From Bacillota bacterium (GTDB lineage Bacteria; Bacillota; Clostridia; Christensenellales; Aristaeellaceae): a stretch of 64,000 nt of DNA. Positions 53,648-61,757 of this stretch are shown piece by piece. The first letter of the stretch is position 1, and every line of letters begins with the position of its first letter. The notes beneath the pieces are model-generated. The model had not been told where the DNA came from and searched no databases. It was given only the letters and a program-made list of their open reading frames with translations. The stretch spans positions 1-64,000 of the forward strand of contig JAEZHM010000019.1 in assembly GCA_023416585.1 (NCBI GenBank). Direction: 5' to 3'. The position numbers and the translations under genes were made by a program.

Positions 53648-53938
53648 ATGATTAAATACAATGGGAAAGTCTTTGCCACCGAAGTGGGCACACCCATCGA
53701 CAGGACCAACTTTGGCAGGGCGCTGCGCACATACCTGTAACAATGCAACATAAAGAACCGAGGTGTCCATGCGCTCCGGCATACATTCGCCACAAACTGT
53801 GTCCGAGCCGGGGGTGATCTGCGTACACTGTCAGAAATGCTGGGGCATACAAAAGTTTCATTTACGATGCAGCTTTATGTCCACTCCGACCTGGAAACAA
53901 AACGTGCTGCAATGAGGAAGCTGGAAGGTCTATACTAA
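53648..53938 (+). pseudogene. C-terminal remnant of a phage-type tyrosine integrase
   Basis: Reading one frame through 97 codons gives VFATEVGTPIDRTNF, then a TAA at 53738-53740, then NRGVHALRHTFAT, GDLRTLSEMLGHTKV and MQLYVHSDLETKR before a final stop. These are the box II HxLRH, LGH and catalytic Tyr segments of the integrase catalytic domain. The N-terminal two-thirds and one catalytic Arg are missing and there is an internal stop, so it is a decayed fragment. Confidence 0.8.
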
Positions 53939-53973
53939 GAGGTGGAAGTGTACTCCGTGTAGATTTTACAGTT

Positions 53974-56193
53974 TCATTGGTCTTCCAGCTCAATCATACT
54001 CAGTTTTCGGTCAAGTTCTTGAACAAATTGGCTGACTGATATCTGTCCATCTAAAAACCGATTATAGATCAAATCCATAATTTCTTCATCGGCTCCCATG
54101 CCATATAAGGGAATAGGCGTTTGTAGTGTGAAATACCGATCTAGGTTGCGAAAGGCAGCAATACTGTCGCTGGTTGCAAGCCATTCGTAATTCCTTTCAA
54201 ACTCATAAACTCTATACCAGTTCTCAAGTTTTTCTTGTAATTCCTTCCTATCAACATCATTAGCTTTTGCTAGAGCTGATTTTGTTATTTCAATATTCGC
54301 ATCCAACCAAGATAAATCGAAGTTTGGGTCGCGGATAGGATCATTATGATTCGGCATCAGATCCGTACTTAATGTAATGGGTAAATTTGCAGCAACAAAT
54401 TCTACAAAAGCTATTGCTTTATCCATATTATGTGTATATGGGTTTATCAAGAGCAATTGCGTATTAGCCAGCACTACTGGCTTTATACTACTCGATATCG
54501 CCAAGGGCATATAAGAATAGACCTCACCGTAGGCGGCAAGAGAGCTTGCACCTCCGAATGTAAAAAGCTGCTTTGACAAATCCTCATTTGTCATGTTTTC
54601 GGGAATGTCGCTATATGTTTTTATGAGTGAGCCAGTACAAGAAAAATCAGTTCTAGTTAGCTTTTCTAGTAGCATTTGTATATCAGGTGTATTGTATATT
54701 GCTGGAGTTCCTCTACGGAGACAATCATATCGATAGTCTTCCAAAATTCCAATAGTAATAAGTTTTTTTATGAAATTTGGTTCGCTATACTGTCCGAATA
54801 GTGACATGGATGGATATTTTTCAGCATAATCCTTTGCCCAAAGGTCAATAAAATCAAGCAAATCAGCATATGTCCTTGGTATATCAACCTCTGCCAGGCC
54901 TATTTCTTCAAATGCCTTTGGACAATAACTGTTTACAGCAAAGTTATTGTAACACGGGAAAGCTGCTATCTTTTCTTCATAAGTAAGCTCATCACGCAGG
55001 AAGGGATACATATCATTTATGCTCTTCCTTATCGTATCATTACAGGCCAAGTCAACATAGTACCCTTTCTTAATAATTGCATCTAGATCGTAGCTTCTCG
55101 AATTGACAACATATATATCAGCAGAACTATCGCCACCCATCATGTGAAGCAATAGATCCGAAGTTGTTTTAGGAAAAGTATCCATTAGCTCAAATATTGC
55201 TTCGGGGTTTGCAGAGTTGAATGCTGTCAGTGGTAATTCTTGTGTCCAGCCATGAATCTTTAAGGGTTGTGATTCTAATTCGCTTGCTGCCATAGAGTAA
55301 ATTCGAACTCCGTCTTCATATGGAAGAGCAAACATATCGCCAGACAAAAGTGCCCCTTTTGATAAAGGACTCATAATTGGTGTGTAAGATACCGCTTTCG
55401 GTTGGGAAAAAGAAATACTTGCATCAATCTGCCCATCACGCCAAATATACGTTGTGTCAGTTTCGCTGTCATAGCACAGTCCCCGATAATCTTTTGTAAG
55501 TGCTACCTTTCCCTCAAGTAAACCTGTTTGAATATTTAAGAGTGATAGCGATGTGAGTCGCCCGTATCTACCCTCACCCACAAGCAATATGCCGGGCTTA
55601 TAAGATGTAACCATAAGAATATTTGAGCACAGATTCAATGTCTTTTCATTTATAACATCGAGCATCATCAAATTGCTATTTGCATTCGTCGCACTTTTGG
55701 AGATAAAATAGATATTCCCTTCTGCCATACAATATCCAAAGCTGTAATTTTGTTGGTTAGTATCAAAAGTATTTTTGGCATCAAATGAACTTACTAAAGA
55801 AAAAACTGAGGTAGAGCTATCAAATCTCCATAGTGAATCATTCAATTCATCCAGAGCATAAAGCACACCGGCATCCGTAAGAAGAATAAACTGTGTAGGT
55901 ACGCCATTCTTTGCTTCTTCTTTTATGTTTCCACATACATCTGTTTTAGCAAAATCAATAAGCATATGCGGTGCTTCATCGCCAAGCCGGTAGGAATACA
56001 AACCTTCAGAACGTGCTATGTAAAGTGTATCGTTGACAGATGCCACCGATTGTGCGTAATCGATGTCCCATTGGCCAGACTTTTGGTCGAAAAGTGTAAA
56101 GTCATTAGGTTCTGCATAAGAAGTGCACTGTGCAAGAATTATTACTAACGCTAATAAAAAAGTGACCGGCAAGACCCTTATATACACCTTCAT
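53974..56193 (-). CDS. Secreted beta-propeller plus ABC solute-binding domain protein
   Basis: 739 residues. A signal peptide (about 1-28) ends near TSYAEP. A Cys three residues earlier gives only an imperfect lipobox. The first about 310 residues show repeating strand patterns (SVNDTLYIARSEGLYSYRL, GVLYALDELNDSLWRFDSS). The rest is a solute-binding domain (AFPCYNNFAVNSYCPKAFEE, LLINPYTHNMDKAIAFVEFV). The C-terminus, GQISVSQFVQELDRKLSMIE, matches that of the M56 fusion (GEISIDEFIRVIQSKADMMQ). It is the same two-domain design without the protease. No permease is adjacent. The base composition is clearly more A+T-rich than the genes to the left. GGAGGT precedes the ATG. Confidence 0.78.
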   Translation of the reverse strand: MKVYIRVLPVTFLLALVIILAQCTSYAEPNDFTLFDQKSGQWDIDYAQSVASVNDTLYIARSEGLYSYRLGDEAPHMLIDFAKTDVCGNIKEEAKNGVPTQFILLTDAGVLYALDELNDSLWRFDSSTSVFSLVSSFDAKNTFDTNQQNYSFGYCMAEGNIYFISKSATNANSNLMMLDVINEKTLNLCSNILMVTSYKPGILLVGEGRYGRLTSLSLLNIQTGLLEGKVALTKDYRGLCYDSETDTTYIWRDGQIDASISFSQPKAVSYTPIMSPLSKGALLSGDMFALPYEDGVRIYSMAASELESQPLKIHGWTQELPLTAFNSANPEAIFELMDTFPKTTSDLLLHMMGGDSSADIYVVNSRSYDLDAIIKKGYYVDLACNDTIRKSINDMYPFLRDELTYEEKIAAFPCYNNFAVNSYCPKAFEEIGLAEVDIPRTYADLLDFIDLWAKDYAEKYPSMSLFGQYSEPNFIKKLITIGILEDYRYDCLRRGTPAIYNTPDIQMLLEKLTRTDFSCTGSLIKTYSDIPENMTNEDLSKQLFTFGGASSLAAYGEVYSYMPLAISSSIKPVVLANTQLLLINPYTHNMDKAIAFVEFVAANLPITLSTDLMPNHNDPIRDPNFDLSWLDANIEITKSALAKANDVDRKELQEKLENWYRVYEFERNYEWLATSDSIAAFRNLDRYFTLQTPIPLYGMGADEEIMDLIYNRFLDGQISVSQFVQELDRKLSMIELEDQ

Positions 56194-56589
56194 TTACTTA
56201 CCTCCAACTGTTGTGTTTCACCTGAAATTAAGTCACATTATATCATCTATTACAAAATATGTACAATATACATCATAATGGAATATAGTCAGAAGATTAT
56301 CTCAATTAATCATGACCCCCACGAAACAAACGTGGAGGTCATATACATAGCCTTTCGCCTAATGTAAGTCATATAACTCCATACAATTTAAGGATTGTAG
56401 CCACTTTTCTTTGACCCCAACTTGACTCCAAATTGCATTTCGCACAAGGTCTTTTTGCATTAATAAAAAGTCTGAAAACCCTTGAATAACCTCATCTTTT
56501 TACGTATTTTTTTGTCCCTTCGCCGTTGGGGTAAAAATGGGGTCAAGCCATTCTAAACGTTCCTTTTATGGTGCAATATTAGGCATAGA
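56194..56589. other. A+T-rich intergenic stretch with short repeats
   Basis: No gene seen. It contains the upstream region of the propeller/binding-protein gene, a small ACCCCCACG/CGTGGAGGT dyad near 56315-56338, and two facing segments, ACCCCAACTTGACTCC (56414-56429) and TTGGGGT...GGGGTCAAG (56526-56554). Such text is common near integrase genes and may be a remnant of the element that left the 53648 fragment. Confidence 0.35.
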
Positions 56590-56630
56590 AAAGCCCCGAA
56601 ACCCAGTAAATTCAAGAGTTTCGGGGCTTT
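56590..56630. terminator. Strong hairpin, terminator-like
   Basis: AAAGCCCCGAAAC (56590-56602) and GTTTCGGGGCTTT (56618-56630) form a perfect 13-bp stem with a 15-base loop. No gene directly precedes it on either strand, so it may be left from a lost gene. Just after it GGGTGCA repeats three times within 27 bases (56660-56686). Confidence 0.5.
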
Positions 56631-56887
56631 GGCTATGTCTAATCCGACATTAGTTACGCGGGTGCATTGGGTGCATGATGGGTGCAACATTACACAAGCG
56701 CATTTAGACTTCTACCGGAATGCAAAAAAATACATTATCATATATGGACACTTGATGAATCTTACTGTGAGCAACCCTCATGTTGCCAGGGAGCTGATTG
56801 CCCATGACAGGTACATCCTTCTCCAGACAAGCGGAGGACATACGTACAATAGCACCGTATTAATGGATTCTTGTAAATGAGTATGTC

Positions 56888-57160
56888 TCAGGCGAAATTC
56901 TTGCGTAGCAACACTCCTACAATGAGACATGCCGCTCCGCCGATGGTAAGTAGAAAACGGTTCTCAGTAACAAAGAGATCGAAGTTCAAACCACCACTCA
57001 GATTACCGCCCCATGTGATATACTCCCTAGCGGAATCGTACGCTCTCCCCGCAAAATGATGAATGTCAGAAATTATAATGAGTCCATAAATTCCTAACAC
57101 GAGTACCACGATACCAGCAACGATCAGAAGTGTGCCAAAATCTCTTCCAAATCCTTTCAT
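56888..57160 (-). CDS. Small membrane protein, two helices
   Basis: 90 residues with hydrophobic segments at about 9-31 and 69-86, joined by a polar loop with a WGGNLSGG stretch. AGAAAGG lies 11 bases before the ATG. I do not recognise a family. It may be coupled to the secreted protein gene 76 bases upstream. Confidence 0.6.
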   Translation of the reverse strand: MKGFGRDFGTLLIVAGIVVLVLGIYGLIIISDIHHFAGRAYDSAREYITWGGNLSGGLNFDLFVTENRFLLTIGGAACLIVGVLLRKNFA

Positions 57161-57236
57161 ATTGTAGTGATCCTTTCTTGGTGTATATCAATTTTATTAC
57201 GACAACAGAACTCAAATTTCTATGCATATAACATTA

Positions 57237-59111
57237 TCAATGATTGGGGCTTCCAAAAACCATCTTACCATTGGTGTCTATGTAGTATGTATAGCCTTCA
57301 TCAACGATCCGTGCAAAACCATCAGAATAGTCATATATTTCGTCGGCCACGATATTTGGCCCAATTTGGTTCCCGTGTATATCAATGAAAATGCATTCTG
57401 ATTTTTGATAATCATTCGCCTCTGCGATGAATAGTTTCAATGTCCCACAGCATAGTTGTCCATATTTCATATATTTAATAGGTTCGAACATTAAATCACC
57501 ATTGGTATCGATGATAGATAAGTATCTGACACCAGCTTGATTTGTAACATCTGCCACACTATAACCATCGGCAAAACAAGGGGTTGAAACGAACTCATAT
57601 TGTGATACATCCAACTCCACTTCTGCAGAAATTCCATAAAAACCTCGCTGTTCATCTTGATGCAACAAGCCAACCGCCGCGTCAACATAAAACAAACCGT
57701 TGCCAAGCAATCCCGTCTTTGTAAGCAGAGCATTTGGAAAGACTTCACGGAAGGTCCATCCCTCGTTTGTGATATCAAAATGGTATATGTTTGCCAGATA
57801 ATTGTTATCGTAAGCAACCAGGTATTGATTCTCAATATTAGAAAAATGTATTTCGCCTTGTAGTGTTGATATATCTGTTAATCTGGAAACCGTGCCAGGC
57901 AAAGTATAATACTTACCTGTATAGATATTGAATAGATAATCTACACTGTCCCATGAGAAATCTGAAACCGTAGTTTGGACCCAGCCCTCACCAAGATAGT
58001 ATACCTTTTCCACGGCATATCTTGCATCCCAGTTGCCTTCAAGGATTTCCAGGAACTCAGCAAGTCTGTCGTTTGGTTCACAAATCCATTGACCATTATA
58101 ACCAATTACGCCTACCCATGTATCAGTAAGGCTGTATGTATCGTAGTGCTTCTCAACGAAAACAACACCATCCATCACTGCATTAGACTTTTGGAATGCG
58201 ACATGCTCTCTGTTTGTAAAACCATAGAAGTTTTCAAAATATTCCATTGCAGGGGTGTATACATCGGTGATGATATTATCATACGTATCAGGAGATGCTT
58301 GAGATATTATCACTCCATCCTCATTTACGAGTCTATTCCCGTCCAGAATGGCAATTCCATGGCTGAAATCGCTAATTGGTGTATCACCATGTTCTAAAGC
58401 AAAGCATACTCTTCCATCTTTATCGATACACAGCCATCTCTCACCTTGAGGCTTAACCCAGGCCTTTCCTTCAAAAAAATCCCGTCCTTCTTCAAGAACA
58501 GTGTTGTTATCAATACTCGAAAAACCCGAGTTTGTAAAACTGGGTAAAGTGTTGCCCCCCTGTGGTATTAATACCGGAACTGTCCATGGCTCCGTTATTG
58601 CATCTGCAACATAAGGCCCCGGTGTAACATAAGGATCGAAAGAGTCCGGTGTGGCATAAGGATCGAAAGGCTCATAGGTACCGGTTAATTCATGGTTCGG
58701 ATCGGTCCAGTTGGCTGCGTTCTGATCCTCCTGAGGCTTGGGGGATCCATCACTGTTACCCTGGATGTATTCCGGGCTTTGTAGGAAATCTTCCAGTTCA
58801 ACAAGTGACAGTACATGGAAGTAATCGCCAGAGATATAGCCTTCTGTACCGGCATGGTTTACCTTATACCAGGTTTTCCCGTCCGCTTCGGTACTGCCCA
58901 GCACAAGGGCAAATGCGTACTCGTTCAATACAGTAATTCTGCTTCCGCCTGGAGCAGAACGGAAATTGACGCCGTTGTTGGTTACATAGCCGTAGCTCGA
59001 TGTGCTATTCTCATCCATCGGTGGCATGACAGTTGCTCTGGCTATACCTGAAAAGCTGAGCATACCAATGATCAAAAAGCAAATCAGATTGATTATAGAT
59101 TTGATTTTCAT
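57237..59111 (-). CDS. Secreted protein with bacterial SH3 domain and WG-like repeats
   Basis: About 624 residues from the ATG at 59111 (GGAGG upstream); the longer frame to 59237 is not needed. A signal peptide (1-25, ending ARATVMP) precedes an SH3b domain (about 35-105: SYGYVTNNGVNFRSAPGGSR, TWYKVNHAGTEGYISGDYF). A linker with two near-identical Pro/Tyr/Asp units follows (PYATPDSFDP, PYVTPGPYV). The remaining about 400 residues carry WG-type repeats such as WLCIDKDGRVCFALEHGDTP and YLSIIDTNGDLMFEPIKYM. SH3b domains bind peptidoglycan, so cell-wall attachment is plausible. Function unknown. Confidence 0.72.
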   Translation of the reverse strand: MKIKSIINLICFLIIGMLSFSGIARATVMPPMDENSTSSYGYVTNNGVNFRSAPGGSRITVLNEYAFALVLGSTEADGKTWYKVNHAGTEGYISGDYFHVLSLVELEDFLQSPEYIQGNSDGSPKPQEDQNAANWTDPNHELTGTYEPFDPYATPDSFDPYVTPGPYVADAITEPWTVPVLIPQGGNTLPSFTNSGFSSIDNNTVLEEGRDFFEGKAWVKPQGERWLCIDKDGRVCFALEHGDTPISDFSHGIAILDGNRLVNEDGVIISQASPDTYDNIITDVYTPAMEYFENFYGFTNREHVAFQKSNAVMDGVVFVEKHYDTYSLTDTWVGVIGYNGQWICEPNDRLAEFLEILEGNWDARYAVEKVYYLGEGWVQTTVSDFSWDSVDYLFNIYTGKYYTLPGTVSRLTDISTLQGEIHFSNIENQYLVAYDNNYLANIYHFDITNEGWTFREVFPNALLTKTGLLGNGLFYVDAAVGLLHQDEQRGFYGISAEVELDVSQYEFVSTPCFADGYSVADVTNQAGVRYLSIIDTNGDLMFEPIKYMKYGQLCCGTLKLFIAEANDYQKSECIFIDIHGNQIGPNIVADEIYDYSDGFARIVDEGYTYYIDTNGKMVFGSPNH

Positions 59112-59167
59112 TACCAAATCCTCCTTAAAAGACAATTCATACTTATTTGACAACATTGTTTTTACAT

Positions 59168-59196
59168 ATTTTAATACAATAAAATAATTATTACAA
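59168..59196 (-). promoter_or_regulatory. Promoter of the SH3/WG-repeat gene
   Basis: TTGTAA (59196-59191), 17 bases, TAAAAT (59173-59168) on the minus strand, about 55 bases before the start codon. Confidence 0.5.
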
Positions 59197-59226
59197 GTTA
59201 CATTCTCTAAAATTTGGTATATTTTG

Positions 59227-59255
59227 TTGCATTGCATCTCTTATCATGTTACAAT
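59227..59255 (+). promoter_or_regulatory. Promoter of the leucine-rich-repeat gene
   Basis: TTGCAT (59227-59232), 17 bases, TACAAT (59250-59255), followed by a short leader to the GTG at 59288. Confidence 0.55.
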
Positions 59256-59287
59256 ATGGTAAAAATGTATTTGTGGAGGGAATAATT

Positions 59288-60106
59288 GTGAAAAAAACAA
59301 TTGGAATTGTTATAACCACTCTGTTTATTGCAATCATGTTACCTGCGTTGTGTGATGCAAATAAAAGTTTCATATCTGGTGATTATGTATACACATTAAC
59401 TCTAGACGGTACAGCGGCCATTACTGATTATAATGGGAATGCAACTGATATTTCTATACCCTACACAGTTGACGGTTATGCTGTGACTAGCATTGAAAAT
59501 GGTGCATTTGGCTGGTGCAACAGCCTGACAAGTATTACGATTCCAAACAGCGTGACGCGTATTGGATATAAGGCATTCGCTAGCTGCGACAACTTAATAG
59601 GTATCACAATTCCAGAAGGAGTGACGAGCATTGAATGGAATACTTTTAGTTTTTGTAAAAGCCTAATAAGTATCACGATTCCAGCAAGTGTAACGAGTAT
59701 TGGTGATGGTACGTTTAAAGACTGCAAAAGTTTGGAAAACGTCATGATTCAAAACGGTGTGATAACATTTGGTGATGGCGTGTTTAAAAACTGTGAAAGC
59801 CTTATTAACATTACAATTCCATATGGTGTGACGAGTATTAATGATAATACTTTCAGCGGTTGCATAAGCCTAACAAGCATCACGATTCCAGATAGCGTGA
59901 CAAGCATTGGTGAGTTTGCGTTCGAGGGTTGTTTTAGTTTAGCAAGTATCACGATACCAGCCAGTATTACGAGTATTGGCTATGGGGCGTTCCGCGATAC
60001 CTATGACTTACACTTCGATTGTAGCATGAATTCATATGCACAACAGTATATCAATGATCATACGGAGGTTTGGGATGATTCCAGTTTGCATTGGATTGAT
60101 TATTGA
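59288..60106 (+). CDS. BspA-type leucine-rich-repeat surface protein
   Basis: About 272 residues from the GTG at 59288 (GGAGGG upstream). A signal peptide (1-25) is followed by a short beta region with DGTAAITDYNGNATDISIPY. About eight repeats of roughly 23 residues of the form SITIPxSVTSIGxxAFxxCxxL run from about 60 to 245. Treponema-pallidum/BspA-type repeats occur in surface adhesins and in secreted proteins of gut Clostridia. No anchor is seen. Target unknown. It is divergent from the SH3/WG gene, and the two may be co-expressed surface proteins. Confidence 0.85.
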   Translation: MKKTIGIVITTLFIAIMLPALCDANKSFISGDYVYTLTLDGTAAITDYNGNATDISIPYTVDGYAVTSIENGAFGWCNSLTSITIPNSVTRIGYKAFASCDNLIGITIPEGVTSIEWNTFSFCKSLISITIPASVTSIGDGTFKDCKSLENVMIQNGVITFGDGVFKNCESLINITIPYGVTSINDNTFSGCISLTSITIPDSVTSIGEFAFEGCFSLASITIPASITSIGYGAFRDTYDLHFDCSMNSYAQQYINDHTEVWDDSSLHWIDY

Positions 60107-60435
60107 AAAAAGCTGGTCTGTTGGATCGGGAATATAGCAAAATCTGTGTAAATGGAATACTGACTGAAGATAAAGAAAAAACTACAACCGCTTTGTTCCC
60201 ATACTAGATAAGGCAACGCTGGGGATCGACCTAAGCTGCACGAGAGGTTTGGCAAGGGAGCAGCGACGGAAACGGCGCTGCTTTTCCCTGTCTGGAACAG
60301 CATAGCTGCTCTATTGGATACCGAAAACCCCTGGAGAAAGAGCCTTAGTCTGTAGCATCCAGTAGAGGCCAATTTCTGAAAAGATCATCAACGGTAGGAA
60401 AGCGGGCAGGTAGTGCGCGAGCATTGTGCGCATAA
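60107..60435. other. Stretch without a recognisable gene
   Basis: Mixed composition and stops in all plus-strand frames. Its text is not repetitive and contains no clear promoter or terminator. It may be decayed coding sequence of the mobile region. Confidence 0.4.
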
Positions 60436-60591
60436 TGGAATCAACAAAAAAGCTGTTACTACTGCGGCAGCGGATACAGCGTAAGTTTTGTGAACGAACC
60501 ATACAGAAGGATCACAATCAACGGTGTCTCTACCGGTATTCGAGGGGGTTCCAATTCATTCGGATATGAGTGTCAGAAGTGCAGCCATTAA
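60436..60591 (+). pseudogene. Probable remnant of a small zinc-ribbon protein
   Basis: A 51-codon frame begins right after a TAA and has no start codon. It reads SCYYCGSGYSVSFVNEPYRR and ends in SFGYECQKCSH before a stop. Two CxxC pairs about 36 residues apart are the pattern of a zinc ribbon. The absence of a start and of a ribosome binding site suggests a truncated gene. Confidence 0.35.
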
Positions 60592-60737
60592 GGCGCATTT
60601 GGGTGGCGTAGTGCTTGCCTGTGTCCTGTTGTCTATAGTAACCCCCATAATTATTATGAAAAAGTTACCCAACCAATACACCTAGTTTATGTTATTTGGA
60701 ACTTAATCAGAGTACCATAATGATTAGCGATCAGTAG

Positions 60738-61079
60738 TTATACTGAATTGCGAACGATTTCTTTCAAGGATGTAACTATCCGATATAGATACCGCCTCTC
60801 CTGCGCACTACAGTCCGCCAATACATCCGCAATGTTGTCAGGAGCGGAAGTGTCTTTATGATGCAAATATCCATCAAGAAGGTCGTCTACTGTACAACCA
60901 AGTACGTTAACAATATTGACGATCGTATCCAAGGTAGCGGCGCGTTTTGCATTTTCAATTTTACTGATGTAGACCACAGACAGGTTCGTAAGCTCAGCAA
61001 GGCGCTCCTGGGTAATGTTTCTCTTTTTGCGGATTTTTCGTATGCGCATTCCTAAAACATTGTAATCAATACCCATCAT
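60738..61079 (-). CDS. XRE-family helix-turn-helix regulator
   Basis: 113 residues. The Cro/C1 domain is clear (MRIRKIRKKRNITQERLAEL, LSVVYISKIENAKRAATLDT). The C-terminal helices (VLADCSAQERRYLYRIVTSL) match those of the divergent neighbour (LLADCSPEEKEAILRIIKDV). GGAGGC precedes the ATG pair. The two are probably paralogues that control the mobile element. Confidence 0.88.
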   Translation of the reverse strand: MMGIDYNVLGMRIRKIRKKRNITQERLAELTNLSVVYISKIENAKRAATLDTIVNIVNVLGCTVDDLLDGYLHHKDTSAPDNIADVLADCSAQERRYLYRIVTSLKEIVRNSV

Positions 61080-61161
61080 TTGCCTCCATAGTTTTCTGCA
61101 AAAGATAAACTATTCTGCAATACATCTACTATCATTCTTTTCACCTAGAGCGATTAAAGTA

Positions 61162-61192
61162 TATGACAAATCGTCCAGTTGACCTATGACAA
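61162..61192. promoter_or_regulatory. Direct repeat between divergent XRE genes
   Basis: TATGACAA occurs at 61162-61169 and 61185-61192, two helical turns apart, in the short region between the two regulators. A phage-like operator is possible. No promoter could be fixed. Confidence 0.3.
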
Positions 61193-61208
61193 TTGATAAC
61201 GAGGGCTT

Positions 61209-61562
61209 ATGGATAATTATTTGAAGGAAATCGGAGAGCGAATTCGGCGAGTGCGAACAGAAAAACACCTGTCGCAAGCACAATTGGCAAAAATTCTCCA
61301 TGTTTCTCCTCCTTACATAAGCAATATTGAGCAAGGTAAGCAGGCTATGAGAATCACCGTACTGAGTGGTATATCTGATGTCCTGGGGGTATCTGCGGAT
61401 TGGCTGCTCAAGAACAAACCAAATGAAATCGCTGAGATAACCATTGATAAAATGACCGAATTGTTAGCAGATTGCTCACCTGAGGAAAAGGAAGCAATCT
61501 TGAGGATTATCAAAGATGTGAAGACGACACTTCGCCACATGATGCCAACGCCAACAGAATGA
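61209..61562 (+). CDS. XRE-family helix-turn-helix regulator
   Basis: 117 residues with RIRRVRTEKHLSQAQLAKIL and VSPPYISNIEQGKQAMRITV forming the HTH. GAGGGC lies upstream at an acceptable distance. A strong terminator follows it, so it is not co-transcribed with the recombinase by default. Confidence 0.88.
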   Translation: MDNYLKEIGERIRRVRTEKHLSQAQLAKILHVSPPYISNIEQGKQAMRITVLSGISDVLGVSADWLLKNKPNEIAEITIDKMTELLADCSPEEKEAILRIIKDVKTTLRHMMPTPTE

Positions 61563-61589
61563 CATGACCATAACACAAATGAATTATCA

Positions 61590-61648
61590 AAAACATAAAC
61601 CAGTGGTATCGGTTATGGAAGTACCAATACTACTGGTTTATGTTTTTT
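61590..61648 (+). terminator. Terminator after the plus-strand XRE gene
   Basis: AAACATAAACCAGT and ACTGGTTTATGTTTTTT form a 14-bp stem ending in a run of Ts, 28 bases past the stop. Confidence 0.75.
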
Positions 61649-61757
61649 ACCATCATATTCATATACAATCAGGCAAGCCATTTTCTAGCAGAGCGACTGG
61701 CTCTTTCAAAAACCATTCATGTCGAAAACAGATTTCAAAAGATAAGGAGCAGCGAAT

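Noticed and set aside
56629..56880. 83-codon frame on the plus strand
   Set aside because: Starts inside the arm of a terminator-like hairpin, without a ribosome binding site, and I recognise no family. It may be a decayed fragment but cannot be supported as a gene.
59480..60000. Regularly spaced repeats resembling a CRISPR array
   Set aside because: They are the in-frame 69-base leucine-rich repeats of the BspA-type protein, without constant spacers.
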